64,000 nucleotides of DNA, taken from positions 1 to 64,000 of the forward strand of contig JAIPEE010000004.1 in assembly GCA_021737275.1 (NCBI GenBank), read 5' to 3'. Below are positions 26,404 to 34,549 of this stretch, piece after piece. The position numbers and the translations under genes were made by a program. Positions within the stretch are counted from its first letter, which is position 1. Every line of letters begins with the position of its first letter. This DNA comes from Desulfobacterales bacterium (lineage in GTDB: Bacteria > Desulfobacterota > Desulfobacteria > Desulfobacterales > JAIPEE01). The notes beneath the pieces were generated by a model. It did not search any database. It worked only from the letters and a program-made list of their open reading frames with translations, and was not told the origin of the DNA.

Positions 26404-27233
26404 CCTGCAAATGTACTTCCAATAAGGACAACACCGGAAGCTTGAATGGAAAGAAACTTTATCTGGATCAGGCCGACTGCAAATCCCTGTGAAATATTTG
26501 TAGCGATGATCACATAAAAACAAAAAAGGGCAGTGAGTCCCAGTATTCCACCTGCAACACCCTGCAGCAGCCCTCCGATATAAAAAGGTGCTTTAATAAA
26601 GCTGTTTGTGGCGCCAACCAATCGCATAATATCCACTTCATCTTTTCGGGCATAAAGTACCAGGCGGGCTGTATTGGCAACAATAAATACAGCGGCCATA
26701 AAAAAGATGCCGACCATTGCATATCCCAGCACCCTGAACAGGTCAAAGATATTGGAAAACCGGCTGAGCCAGCCCTGTCCGTATTCAACATCACCCACGG
26801 CATCCAGCAGGGTTATCTGTTTTGCCAGATCTTCAACCTTATCCCAACGCCTGAAGGTCGGTTTCATCAAAATTTCATAGGAATCGGGCAGAGGATTGGT
26901 ATCAAGATTGTCCAGCAATGAGGCCTGACGCTTCATCTGCTCTTTCAAGGTCTCAAGGGCCTGTGAGCTGGAAATGTAATTCACCTTCTGAACACCATAC
27001 ATCTCCAGAATCTTTTCCTGTATCTCCGTTATCTCCGGATCAGGAATGTCCGGCTTCAAATATGCAATAATCCGGATACCCTTTTTCCATGAGTTGAGGA
27101 TATCATCGGCATTTGCAAAAAAGAGCATAAACGAACTGACAATCAAGACGGCAAATGAAATGGTAACCACCGTAATAGTGTTCAACATTCGGTTTTGGTG
27201 AATATCTCTTATGGCACGCTTAAAATTTATCAT
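26361..27233 (-). CDS. ftsX: Cell division ABC transporter permease FtsX
   Basis: A 290-residue membrane protein with the FtsX layout: a cytoplasmic N-terminus, TM1 (about 20-42), a periplasmic domain of about 120 residues, then three helices (FMAAVFIVANTARLVLYARK and two after it). With FtsE it transmits ATP hydrolysis to a periplasmic murein hydrolase activator, here the EnvC-like product encoded next. It overlaps ftsE by 4 nt (ATGA), so they are translationally coupled. Confidence 0.94.
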   Translation of the reverse strand: MINFKRAIRDIHQNRMLNTITVVTISFAVLIVSSFMLFFANADDILNSWKKGIRIIAYLKPDIPDPEITEIQEKILEMYGVQKVNYISSSQALETLKEQMKRQASLLDNLDTNPLPDSYEILMKPTFRRWDKVEDLAKQITLLDAVGDVEYGQGWLSRFSNIFDLFRVLGYAMVGIFFMAAVFIVANTARLVLYARKDEVDIMRLVGATNSFIKAPFYIGGLLQGVAGGILGLTALFCFYVIIATNISQGFAVGLIQIKFLSIQASGVVLIGSTFAGWLGCYISLRQLLK

Positions 27234-27931
27234 AGGATCATATCAGCTTTTTTGAAATCAACCAGACGTCCCTGATCCAATTTGCATATTTTCCCGCCTG
27301 TTTTGCGAATCATTTCATGATCATGTGTCGCAATAATGATTGTTGCTCCCCGCCTGTGTATTCCTTTAAGCAGATCCATAATAATCTCTGCCGATTCCGG
27401 GTCAAGACTGCCGGTCGGTTCATCGGCAAGGATAATCTTGGGATCACCGGCAACAGCACGGGCAACAGCGATTCTCTGCTGCTCTCCACCGGAAAGACTG
27501 GGTGGATATGACTGGGCCCGATCTTCCATACCGACAGTCCGAAGCAGATTGTTCACCTTTTTCTGGATCAGACGACTTTTTCTGCCCATAGCTTCAAGCA
27601 CAATGGCCACATTTTCAAAAACGGTCTTGGTCGGAATCAGCTTATAATCCTGAAAAATAACACCAATTTTTCGTCTGACCATGGGCATTCGGTTGTTTGG
27701 AATCCGTGAAAGGTTCATACCATCCAGCAACACATGCCCCTCAGATGCAGCCTCTCCCAGATAGAGCAGCTTTAAAAGTGTAGATTTCCCGGCACCGCTT
27801 TGCCCGGTTACAAACAAAAACTCATTTTTAGGGATATCAAGGGTTATATCGATCAGTGCTTTTTTAGCACCGTAGTGTTTGTGAACATGAAAAATTCTTA
27901 TGATGGCATCGCCGGCGTTGCTCTCAATCAT
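27230..27931 (-). CDS. ftsE: Cell division ABC transporter ATPase FtsE
   Basis: A 233-residue ATPase with Walker A (GQSGAGKS), Q-loop (VIFQDYKLIPTKTV, typical of FtsE), signature (LSGGEQQRIAVARA) and Walker B (IILADEPTGSLDP). It is the first gene of the ftsEX-envC-ctp-deacetylase cluster, and its product works at the division site. A 303-nt spacer separates it from the divergent pyrE. Confidence 0.95.
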   Translation of the reverse strand: MIESNAGDAIIRIFHVHKHYGAKKALIDITLDIPKNEFLFVTGQSGAGKSTLLKLLYLGEAASEGHVLLDGMNLSRIPNNRMPMVRRKIGVIFQDYKLIPTKTVFENVAIVLEAMGRKSRLIQKKVNNLLRTVGMEDRAQSYPPSLSGGEQQRIAVARAVAGDPKIILADEPTGSLDPESAEIIMDLLKGIHRRGATIIIATHDHEMIRKTGGKICKLDQGRLVDFKKADMIL

Positions 27932-28009
27932 TATTCAGGTAGTGCCCTTTATGGTACTCCGATTATAGATGAATATAAGTAGAGCCTGTTGAAACCTAAG
28001 CCTAAAATA

Positions 28010-28038
28010 TTGACCCACACCCGGTTTGCTGATAATGA
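28010..28038 (+). promoter_or_regulatory. Candidate promoter of a short leader or small RNA ahead of pyrE
   Basis: TTGACC (28010-28015), 17-nt spacer, TAATGA (28033-28038); GATAAT with a 15-nt spacer is an alternative -10. A start near 28044 would give about 95 nt of RNA ending at the terminator at 28083-28136. The rest of the 27932-28234 spacer shows no gene. Confidence 0.45.
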
Positions 28039-28082
28039 ATCTCGTGAGTTCAGGGAGTGCTGCCTCCAGTTTTCCTTGCTCA

Positions 28083-28136
28083 AGCCTCCACTGAATCCCA
28101 TTAAAATGGCTTCTTCCAACTCGGTGGGGGCTTTTT
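28083..28136 (+). terminator. Intrinsic terminator or attenuator upstream of pyrE
   Basis: AGCCTCCAC (28083-28091) pairs with GTGGGGGCT (28124-28132) with one wobble, enclosing a smaller CCATT/AATGG hairpin, followed by TTTT then A. It lies 100 nt before pyrE and has no recognisable gene before it on the plus strand. Confidence 0.65.
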
Positions 28137-28234
28137 ATCGGATTTTCGCTTGGAAATCAAGTTTTTCTTGAGGCATAAAAATTTAAAAAATAATGTTTTT
28201 TGATTTATAACATATATTTAAAGGATACTATTCT

Positions 28235-28792
28235 ATGAAACAGGAACTGATCAAACTCATCTGTAAAAAATCTTTTCAGTATGAAAAAGAACCGATTTTT
28301 AAACTCGCATCCGGTAAAAGAAGCCAGTATTACGTCAACTGCAAACCGGTTACGCTGAGCCCTAGGGGGATGTATCTTATCGGCCATCTGGTTTTTGATG
28401 CCATCAAAGATGCGAATGTCAAAGGCGTTGGCGGTCTGACCTTCGGTGCAGACGCCATTGCGACAGCAGCATCCTTTGCATCCGAACTCAAAGGGCAACC
28501 GATCAATGCATTCTCCATTCGCAAAGACCGGAAAGATCATGGCATTGTAAAATGGATGGAAGGCGACCTGCAACCCGGTGATCGTGTTGTTATCATTGAT
28601 GATGTGGCCACCACCGGCGGTTCAACAATCAAGGCAATAGAACGCGCTCAGACTGAAGGCATGGAAGTGGTTAAAGTGGTTATCCTTGTTGATCGCCAGG
28701 AGGGCGGCGTGGATAATATTAAAAAGCATGTAGAAGATGTGGTTTCGATTGTGAAAAGAGATGAGTTGATGGCAGAGATTGGCGCTTTATAA
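28235..28792 (+). CDS. pyrE: Orotate phosphoribosyltransferase
   Basis: The 185-residue cytoplasmic enzyme converts orotate and PRPP to OMP in pyrimidine synthesis. The PRPP-binding motif [14 protein letters not shown] lies near residues 112-125, with [14 protein letters not shown] and RKDRKDHG loops as expected. AAGGA precedes the ATG by about 10 nt. It stands alone; a terminator-like hairpin upstream (28083-28136) suggests attenuation control, as for pyrE in enterobacteria, but the mechanism is not shown by the sequence. Confidence 0.95.
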   Translation: MKQELIKLICKKSFQYEKEPIFKLASGKRSQYYVNCKPVTLSPRGMYLIGHLVFDAIKDANVKGVGGLTFGADAIATAASFASELKGQPINAFSIRKDRKDHGIVKWMEGDLQPGDRVVIIDDVATTGGSTIKAIERAQTEGMEVVKVVILVDRQEGGVDNIKKHVEDVVSIVKRDELMAEIGAL

Positions 28793-28824
28793 ACAGTTTC
28801 TGATGGATATCAAAAACTGTTTAT
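28789..28824 (+). terminator. Hairpin terminator of pyrE
   Basis: An 11-bp perfect AT-rich stem (28789-28799 with 28814-28824) overlaps the stop codon, has a 14-nt loop and is followed by AAATTATTGTTT. The T-run is weak. Confidence 0.5.
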
Positions 28825-28939
28825 AAATTATTGTTTAACTTCACTCAAGTATGCTGTTGACCATTGTATGGTTACAAAGATATAAAAAAATATTAATAAT
28901 TTTTAAAATTTTTAATTTTCCTTAATTTGTATTCTACCC

Positions 28940-30202
28940 ATGAGACGATATAAATTTTCATCAAAAATTGATGGGCTGGCTCTCCTTAAGGAGGATGAAT
29001 CAACATATATCTCTCGTTGTTCAGGTGAACTCCTTAAAAATAAAAAGAGATATCGCCTTATTGACCTTTTTTCAGGCGCAGGAGGCTTGTCGCTAGGATT
29101 CTCCGAAACATTCGGCCAACCGTTTAAAACGGTTTGTGCTAATGATTTCAATAAGTTTTGCGCAGATACATACAATGAAAATTTTGGACCGCATTGTCTT
29201 TGTGGTGATATTGAAGAACTCTTGCAAGACAGCACACTCAAAATTCCCAAGGCTGATGTAGTTATTGGAGGGCCACCTTGCCAAGGCTTCAGCCTTCTTA
29301 ATAAAAATCGTAAGAATGACCCAAGAAAAGAATTATGGAGACCCTTTTTGGACGTTGTTGAAAAGAGCGGCGCATCCGTTTTTGTTATGGAAAATGTCCC
29401 GCAACTGCTTGGCACCTTCGAACATGAAGAAATTGTCGGCGCAGCAAAAGCCATTGGCTTCAAGGTTTGGCAAGACAAACTAGTTGCTGCAGATTTTGGC
29501 GTCCCTCAAACACGAACTCGAGCATTCATTATTGGTTGTAAATATACTGACCCCGCAGTATTTTTCCCTCCACGAAAGACCCATTATAATCCTAATGCTA
29601 ATGGTAAATCCTTAGCTATCCCTTTTCCACATAAAGATTATTTATCTAAACCTCAAAAGTGGCAAACCGTCAGAGACGCCATAGGCAATTTGCCTGCTCC
29701 TGTCGGAACAAATATTCGAGATATACTCCCTCCGCTTAATTTGCACTTCGGACGTAATCCTACTGAACTAAGCCGCAAACGGTATAGCGCTATTCCAAAA
29801 GAAGGAATGAATCGGTTTGACTTGCAAAGAATTGCTCCGGAACTAACCCCTAATTGCTGGATACGCAAAAAATCCGGTGGCACGGACTTATTCGGCAGAC
29901 TCTGGTGGGATCGTCCTTCAGTCACAATACGCACTGAATTTTTCAAACCTGAAAAAGGGCGTTATTTACACCCGGAACAACATCGGCCGATAACCCATAG
30001 AGAAGCTGCAAGATTTCAAAGTTTTCCAGACAGTTTCCGGTTTTTAGGATCGAAAATTGAAATCGCCAAGCAAATTGGAAATGCCGTACCGCCAATGCTT
30101 GCTGCTCGTGTTGCAGATGTTGTTCGATTATTGCTTGATCAAAAAGATAACAAATGGACATCTTTTCGAGAGAAAAAAGAAGCCAAATTATGTCGCGCAT
30201 AG
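28940..30202 (+). CDS. DNA (cytosine-5-)-methyltransferase
   Basis: A 420-residue C5-cytosine methyltransferase with the conserved motifs in order: I (LIDLFSGAGGLSLGF, SAM binding), IV (GGPPCQGFS, catalytic Cys), VI (FVMENV), VIII (QTRTRAFIIG) and X near the end (IGNAVPPMLA). The recognition domain (about 210-330) cannot be assigned to a target. The next gene is vsr, overlapping by 49 nt, so the target is likely one where deamination of 5-methylcytosine gives T:G mismatches, as with Dcm. The upstream region lacks a clear ribosome site and is very AT-rich, and no cognate restriction enzyme is seen. Probably acquired horizontally. Confidence 0.94.
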   Translation: MRRYKFSSKIDGLALLKEDESTYISRCSGELLKNKKRYRLIDLFSGAGGLSLGFSETFGQPFKTVCANDFNKFCADTYNENFGPHCLCGDIEELLQDSTLKIPKADVVIGGPPCQGFSLLNKNRKNDPRKELWRPFLDVVEKSGASVFVMENVPQLLGTFEHEEIVGAAKAIGFKVWQDKLVAADFGVPQTRTRAFIIGCKYTDPAVFFPPRKTHYNPNANGKSLAIPFPHKDYLSKPQKWQTVRDAIGNLPAPVGTNIRDILPPLNLHFGRNPTELSRKRYSAIPKEGMNRFDLQRIAPELTPNCWIRKKSGGTDLFGRLWWDRPSVTIRTEFFKPEKGRYLHPEQHRPITHREAARFQSFPDSFRFLGSKIEIAKQIGNAVPPMLAARVADVVRLLLDQKDNKWTSFREKKEAKLCRA

Positions 30203-30561
30203 GCGGCAAAAACACAAAGCCGGAATTAATTGTACGCTCTTTACTCCATAAAATGGGCTACAGATTTCGACTCCATAGGCATGATTTGCCAGGCAAACCT
30301 GATATTACCCTTCCAAAATATAAAAAAATCATATTTGTTCACGGTTGCTATTGGCATGGGCATTTTGATTGTCCAAAGTCAAAAAGACCGACCACAAATA
30401 TAGCATTCTGGGAGACTAAGTTAGATAAGAATATTTCAAGAGATAAAAATAATATTAAATCTCTTATTGAGTTAGGTTGGGATGTAATGGTAATTTGGAC
30501 TTGCGAAGTAGGTGATATAGACACCCTTAAAATTAAACTTCTGAATTTTCTGCAAAATTGA
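30154..30561 (+). CDS. vsr: Very short patch repair endonuclease
   Basis: The 135-residue Vsr nicks DNA 5' of the T in T:G mismatches produced by deamination of methylcytosine. It has RSQIMSRIGGKNTKPEL, the catalytic-site region LPGKPDITLPKY (metal-binding Asp) and VHGCYWHGH (zinc and active-site His/Cys). Length matches the family. The start overlaps the methyltransferase gene by 49 nt, as is common in dcm-vsr pairs. The gene is AT-richer than its neighbours. Confidence 0.94.
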   Translation: MDIFSREKRSQIMSRIGGKNTKPELIVRSLLHKMGYRFRLHRHDLPGKPDITLPKYKKIIFVHGCYWHGHFDCPKSKRPTTNIAFWETKLDKNISRDKNNIKSLIELGWDVMVIWTCEVGDIDTLKIKLLNFLQN

Positions 30562-30576
30562 ACATAATAAACTTGA

Positions 30577-30714
30577 AAGAGGAATCGCTCCGGCCCTCGC
30601 CATTTGGAATTTCATCATATAAAGCCGCATGTTGAAGGTGGAGAAAATACAGAAGAAAATCTTATAGCACTTTGTACTATCTGCCATGATGATATACATC
30701 GCAACAACAAATAA
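30577..30714 (+). pseudogene. C-terminal remnant of an HNH endonuclease
   Basis: In the frame opened by a TGA at 30574-30576, about 45 codons end at TAA 30712. They read LEFHHIKPHVEGGENTEEN, then LIALCTICHDDIHRNNK, which is the beta-beta-alpha metal core of HNH nucleases (HH, N, and CxxCHxxIH). No start codon and no N-terminal part are present in frame. It lies right after vsr, so it is either the decayed end of an older HNH gene or a broken restriction nuclease of the methyltransferase cassette. Confidence 0.75.
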
Positions 30715-30759
30715 TTGTATTGATATGCATGTTTTATTTTTAAGGTTGGTTAGTTTACA

Positions 30760-30792
30760 TTGAGACCTTTGAAAAGTGTTCAATGGTCTCAA
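30760..30792. repeat. Long near-perfect inverted repeat after the HNH remnant
   Basis: TTGAGACC-T-TTGAA (30760-30773) pairs with TTCAA-T-GGTCTCAA (30779-30792), 13 of 14 positions, loop AAGTG. It ends 7 nt from the queD stop. With no T-run on either side it is not a standard terminator; it may be one for queD or an element end. Confidence 0.6.
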
Positions 30793-30798
30793 ATAAGA

Positions 30799-31176
30799 TT
30801 AAACAATATACGTAGCACATGCATCGTCGGACTCCCAAGACGTAACCCGCGTGACACTCACATCATTGGGCTCTGCATCAAGTTTTTTCTGAAGCATATT
30901 GGCCACATACAAAGCCACATTCTCGGAAGAGGGCGGACAATCATCATTAAACATCTCGAGTTCGTTCAGAAACTTATGGTCCAGGGTCTCCATAATTGCC
31001 CGGATATGTTTTTTAAGAATACCAAAATCTATTAACACGCCCGCACTATTCAGTTTTTCGCCGCCGACATGAACTTCGATCTTCCAGTTATGGCCGTGTA
31101 GGTTCTCACACTGTTTAGCGACCATCTTCAGCTGATGGGCTGCTGCAAAACGGGTCACTACTTTTAATTCAAACAT
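30799..31176 (-). CDS. queD: 6-carboxy-tetrahydropterin synthase (QueD/PTPS family)
   Basis: 125 residues from the ATG at 31176, preceded by AGGAG at a good distance; an in-frame TTG at 31182 is less likely. It has the zinc-binding histidines in FAAAHQL and HGHNWKI, a catalytic Cys in KQCENLHGH, and later the TLDHKFLNE and PSSENVALY motifs of QueD, an enzyme of queuosine precursor synthesis. PTPS homologues for pterin synthesis look alike, so the assignment is to the family with QueD preferred. dnaJ lies 43 nt upstream on the same strand. Confidence 0.88.
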   Translation of the reverse strand: MFELKVVTRFAAAHQLKMVAKQCENLHGHNWKIEVHVGGEKLNSAGVLIDFGILKKHIRAIMETLDHKFLNELEMFNDDCPPSSENVALYVANMLQKKLDAEPNDVSVTRVTSWESDDACATYIV

Positions 31177-31219
31177 TTTCAACTCCTATCATCACATAAA
31201 AGGCTTCAATCAGATCAAC

Positions 31220-32338
31220 TCACCCCGCAGCCTTTGTTCCGTGACCCTTAAACATGTTTTTAAATTTTGTGGTCAGTTTGCCCTCTTCGATCTTTTCAAA
31301 CTCCCTGAGAAGGGTTTCCTGTTTTTTATTGAGCCCGGTCGGAGTATTGACCATCACCTGAATGATCTGATCCCCACGCTGGCCATTTCTTAAAGATGGT
31401 ACACCCTTTCCTCGGAATGTAAAAATTTCCCCGGGCTGGGTACCTTTTGGAATTTCCAGCTTTTTATCACCATTTAATGTCTGCACGGGTATTTTATCAC
31501 CCAGGGCCGCCTGAACAAACGAAATATCTATCTGACAGATTATATCGGTATTTTTGCGTTTAAAGAACTCATGGGGTTCAACATCAATGAAGACATAAAG
31601 GTCTCCGGATGGTCCGCCCTGTGGTCCGGCCTCGCCCTCTCCTGTTAACCGCAGACGAGATCCACTGTCTACACCGCCTGGAATCTTTACAGAAACTTTC
31701 TTGTTCACCCTGATCTGACCGGATCCACCACAAGAGTGACAGGGATTGGGAATTGATTTTCCGGCACCACGACAGGCTGAACATGTTGTACGAACAGAAA
31801 AGAAACCCTGTGTTCGTGTCATCTGGCCTGTGCCCTGACATGTGGGACATGTTTCCATCTGTGTGCCGGGCTGACAACCACTGCCGCCGCAATCTTCACA
31901 ACCGGCCAGTTTCTGGATATCAATCTCGGTTTCAGTTCCAAAAACGGCTTCCATAAAAGTGAGATTCATATCATAGCGAAGATCTGATCCCCGCTGAACC
32001 CTTTGCCGTGATCTTCCGCCTGAACCAAATCCAAAAAAATCTTCGAAAATATCACCAAAACTGGAAAAAATATCTTCAAATCCGCCAAAGCCGGAAAAAC
32101 CGCTACCCTCAAGGCCCTGATGGCCATACTGGTCATAAACCTGTCTTTTCTGGGGGTCTCTCAAAACTTCGTAGGCTTCGGCAGCTTCTTTAAATTTTTC
32201 TTCAGCTTCTGTATTTTCCGGATTTCTGTCCGGGTGGTACTTCATAGCGAGCTTTCGGTAATTCGCCTTTATTTCACTATCCTGAGCACTCCGCTCGACA
32301 CCTAATACTTCGTAATAATCGCGCTTATTATTCGCCAT
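31220..32338 (-). CDS. dnaJ: Chaperone protein DnaJ
   Basis: A 372-residue type I DnaJ: J domain with HPD ([10 protein letters not shown], residues 1-70), Gly/Phe region ([17 protein letters not shown]), four CxxCxGxG-type zinc repeats ([32 protein letters not shown]) and the C-terminal substrate domains. It stimulates DnaK, which is not in this window. It starts a minus-strand unit with queD; no heat-shock promoter was recognised in the 360-nt spacer toward ndk. Confidence 0.97.
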   Translation of the reverse strand: MANNKRDYYEVLGVERSAQDSEIKANYRKLAMKYHPDRNPENTEAEEKFKEAAEAYEVLRDPQKRQVYDQYGHQGLEGSGFSGFGGFEDIFSSFGDIFEDFFGFGSGGRSRQRVQRGSDLRYDMNLTFMEAVFGTETEIDIQKLAGCEDCGGSGCQPGTQMETCPTCQGTGQMTRTQGFFSVRTTCSACRGAGKSIPNPCHSCGGSGQIRVNKKVSVKIPGGVDSGSRLRLTGEGEAGPQGGPSGDLYVFIDVEPHEFFKRKNTDIICQIDISFVQAALGDKIPVQTLNGDKKLEIPKGTQPGEIFTFRGKGVPSLRNGQRGDQIIQVMVNTPTGLNKKQETLLREFEKIEEGKLTTKFKNMFKGHGTKAAG

Positions 32339-32636
32339 CTCTATTCCTGATCAGTAACTTTTATATACAATTTTCAGCCTGTTCACACCGCTGGTTTTTG
32401 TCTAAAATAATGCACAAATCAAGGATGTCAACGAAGAATATGTGACAGCCCGCTATTGAAACATGATCAATCTCTTAAAACACTTCGGAAATGGCTTCAA
32501 AACATTAGATTATGTTCAAGGGCAAAACCTCAGCCTTTTTTGAAACCACAGGAATAGATTTCCATTTCGGTAATTTCAAAAATGTGAGAACACAGCCATT
32601 GGATATAAAATGAGGTTTTGAAACCAGTTCTCATTC

Positions 32637-32665
32637 TTGACTTGGGATAAGGCTTCTGGTATGGC
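32637..32665 (+). promoter_or_regulatory. Candidate promoter of ndk
   Basis: TTGACT (32637-32642), 17-nt spacer, TATGGC (32660-32665), with a start about 28 nt before the ndk ATG. The remainder of the 32339-32698 spacer contains no gene or strong repeat. Confidence 0.45.
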
Positions 32666-32698
32666 TCCGACAATTAATTTAATTGAAAGGATATTATC

Positions 32699-33115
32699 AT
32701 GGAAAGAACACTATCAATCGTCAAACCCGATGGCGTTGCCAAAAATGTAATCGGAGAAGTTGTAAAACGTTTTGAAAGCAATGGCATTAAAATTGTGGCT
32801 ATGAAAATGATCCACATGAACCAGGCACAGGCAGAAGGTTTTTATGCCGTTCATAAAGAACGTCCCTTTTTCGGAAGCCTGACCGAATTTATGACATCCG
32901 GACCAATTGTGGTTATGGTTCTGGAAGGCGAAAATGTTATCGCTAAAAACCGTGAACTGATGGGCGCCACCAACTTTAAAGAAGCCGCAGAAGGTACCAT
33001 CCGCAGAGATTTTGCCACAGACATTGAAAAAAATGTTGTTCATGGTTCAGATGCACCGGAAACAGCTGCGTTTGAAATTGGCTATTTCTTCAATAGTTTT
33101 GAGATTGTCGGCTGA
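32699..33115 (+). CDS. ndk: Nucleoside diphosphate kinase
   Basis: A 138-residue kinase that balances NTP pools. Visible are the N-terminal [12 protein letters not shown] strand and the active-site His in [12 protein letters not shown]. Full length. AAAGGA precedes the ATG. Its stop codon TGA overlaps the ATG of the next gene (TGATG), so it is coupled to the tRNA methyltransferase. Confidence 0.96.
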   Translation: MERTLSIVKPDGVAKNVIGEVVKRFESNGIKIVAMKMIHMNQAQAEGFYAVHKERPFFGSLTEFMTSGPIVVMVLEGENVIAKNRELMGATNFKEAAEGTIRRDFATDIEKNVVHGSDAPETAAFEIGYFFNSFEIVG

Positions 33116-33885
33116 TGCCGCTCAAGGTAAAGCTTGAAAATATTGCCATTGTGTTGCAGCAACCCAAGTATCCTGAAAATATCGGGTCTGCTGCACGCGC
33201 CATGCGCAATATGGGCATCCGTGAACTTATTGTGGTAAATCCTGATAACCTTGACATGGATAAAGTGTTAAAACTTGCCACACATGAAGCTGCAGACATC
33301 ATTGAAGCAATGAAGGTGCATTCCGATCTTGTTGAAGCACTTGCACCGTTTAATTATGTTGCCGGCACAACAGCCCGCCTGGGTGGAGAACGCCAGGTTG
33401 TAAATAAACCCGCAAAACTGGCCCGTCAACTGATTCCGATTTCACAGGACAATAAGATCGCGATACTTTTCGGCTCTGAAAGCAGGGGATTAATTAATGA
33501 AGACATCCGCCTCTGTCATGCACTGGTCAATATTCCCACAAACGATTTTTCATCTCTGAATCTGGCACAGGCTGTCATGGTGATGTGTTATGAACTTTTT
33601 CAGGCCTCCACTGAAGAGAACCTTTCTTTTTCACCCAGACTTGCAAATCGCTTTGAACTGGATAATATGTATGAACAGCTTAAAGATGTTCTTATAAAAA
33701 TCAGTTATATGCAACCTGACAACCCCGATTATTTCATGAAAAACTTTCGTCAGTTTTTCACCAGACTTCAGCTTCGTGCCAAAGAGGTCGGTATTATTCG
33801 TGGGGTTTGCAGACAGATCAACTGGTATGGTGAAAAAAGATACAAGGACGGTCTCGAGGAAAAAGATAAATGCACAACACCCTGA
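33115..33885 (+). CDS. SpoU/TrmD-fold RNA methyltransferase (TrmJ-like)
   Basis: 256 residues with the knotted SPOUT methyltransferase motifs: QQPKYPENIGSAARAM (motif 1), ILFGSESRGL (motif 2) and IPTNDFSSLNLAQAV (motif 3). The C-terminal helical extension of about 90 residues is typical of TrmJ, which makes 2'-O-methyl at tRNA position 32. Translationally coupled to ndk. The YkgJ-type gene follows after 6 nt, so three genes form one operon. Confidence 0.9.
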   Translation: MPLKVKLENIAIVLQQPKYPENIGSAARAMRNMGIRELIVVNPDNLDMDKVLKLATHEAADIIEAMKVHSDLVEALAPFNYVAGTTARLGGERQVVNKPAKLARQLIPISQDNKIAILFGSESRGLINEDIRLCHALVNIPTNDFSSLNLAQAVMVMCYELFQASTEENLSFSPRLANRFELDNMYEQLKDVLIKISYMQPDNPDYFMKNFRQFFTRLQLRAKEVGIIRGVCRQINWYGEKRYKDGLEEKDKCTTP

Positions 33886-33891
33886 TTAACA

Positions 33892-34428
33892 ATGTTTCCC
33901 CAACTACAGAACTATAAAAATCTGGTAGCCAAAGTGGATGCCATGTGCCTGAAAGTTTCAAAGGCATATCATTCACATATCAAATGCCGGAAAGGATGTG
34001 ACGGCTGCTGCCGGCAAATATCTATTTTCCCGGTCGAGGCCTTTGCTCTTTTGGAAGGATTACTCACCTTGCCAAAAAATGAAATGGCAAGGATCAGAAA
34101 AAAAATAGAAACCATAATTGAGGACGGTTCCTGCCCGCTTCTGGAAGACGAAGTATGCCTGCTGTATGGTTATCGGCCTATTATTTGCCGAACCCATGGC
34201 ATGCCCATCAGGATTATGCAAAACGGAGAATCCAAACTGGACTTCTGCCCCATGAATTTTCAGAAGCATTCTTCCATATCAGTCAAGTTGACGATTGATC
34301 TGGAAAAGCTGAATGAAGCCCTGTCGACCATCAATGCACTTTTTATTAAGGAAAGTAAACTGGAGGATATGCCTGAGCGGGTGACGGTTTCGGAAGCTTT
34401 ACTGTATCTTGATTTTGAGTATGAATAA
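33892..34428 (+). CDS. Short YkgJ-family cysteine cluster protein
   Basis: 178 residues with an early cluster CRKGCDGCCRQ (around residues 35-45) and later cysteines in GSCPLLEDEVCLLYGYRPIICRTHG and DFCPMNF, the pattern of the YkgJ/UPF0153 zinc- or iron-binding family. Function unknown. It follows the trmJ-like gene by 6 nt. It differs from the longer homologue at 11279-12001 in spacing and C-terminus. The spacer after it contains a 13-bp direct repeat GGATTGTTGGCAA (34462-34474 and 34524-34536). Confidence 0.8.
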   Translation: MFPQLQNYKNLVAKVDAMCLKVSKAYHSHIKCRKGCDGCCRQISIFPVEAFALLEGLLTLPKNEMARIRKKIETIIEDGSCPLLEDEVCLLYGYRPIICRTHGMPIRIMQNGESKLDFCPMNFQKHSSISVKLTIDLEKLNEALSTINALFIKESKLEDMPERVTVSEALLYLDFEYE

Positions 34429-34549
34429 TATTGCTTTTGCCTCTTTTAAATAATCACCTGCGGATTGTTGGCAATTCGTTTCCATTTTTGAACCATTGCC
34501 GAATTTTTATAATTTAGTACTATGGATTGTTGGCAAACCCCTGTTTGAA

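Noticed and set aside
28036-28095. A 19-codon leader peptide ending inside the pyrE attenuator hairpin
   Set aside because: Its ATG overlaps the predicted -10 box and would not be transcribed from that promoter; no ribosome site.
28040-28136. SRP (4.5S) or 6S RNA ahead of pyrE
   Set aside because: The conserved SRP loop motifs are not present and the fold does not match; left as an unassigned transcript.
31177-31182. TTG start adding two residues to queD
   Set aside because: The ATG at 31176 has AGGAG at a proper distance.
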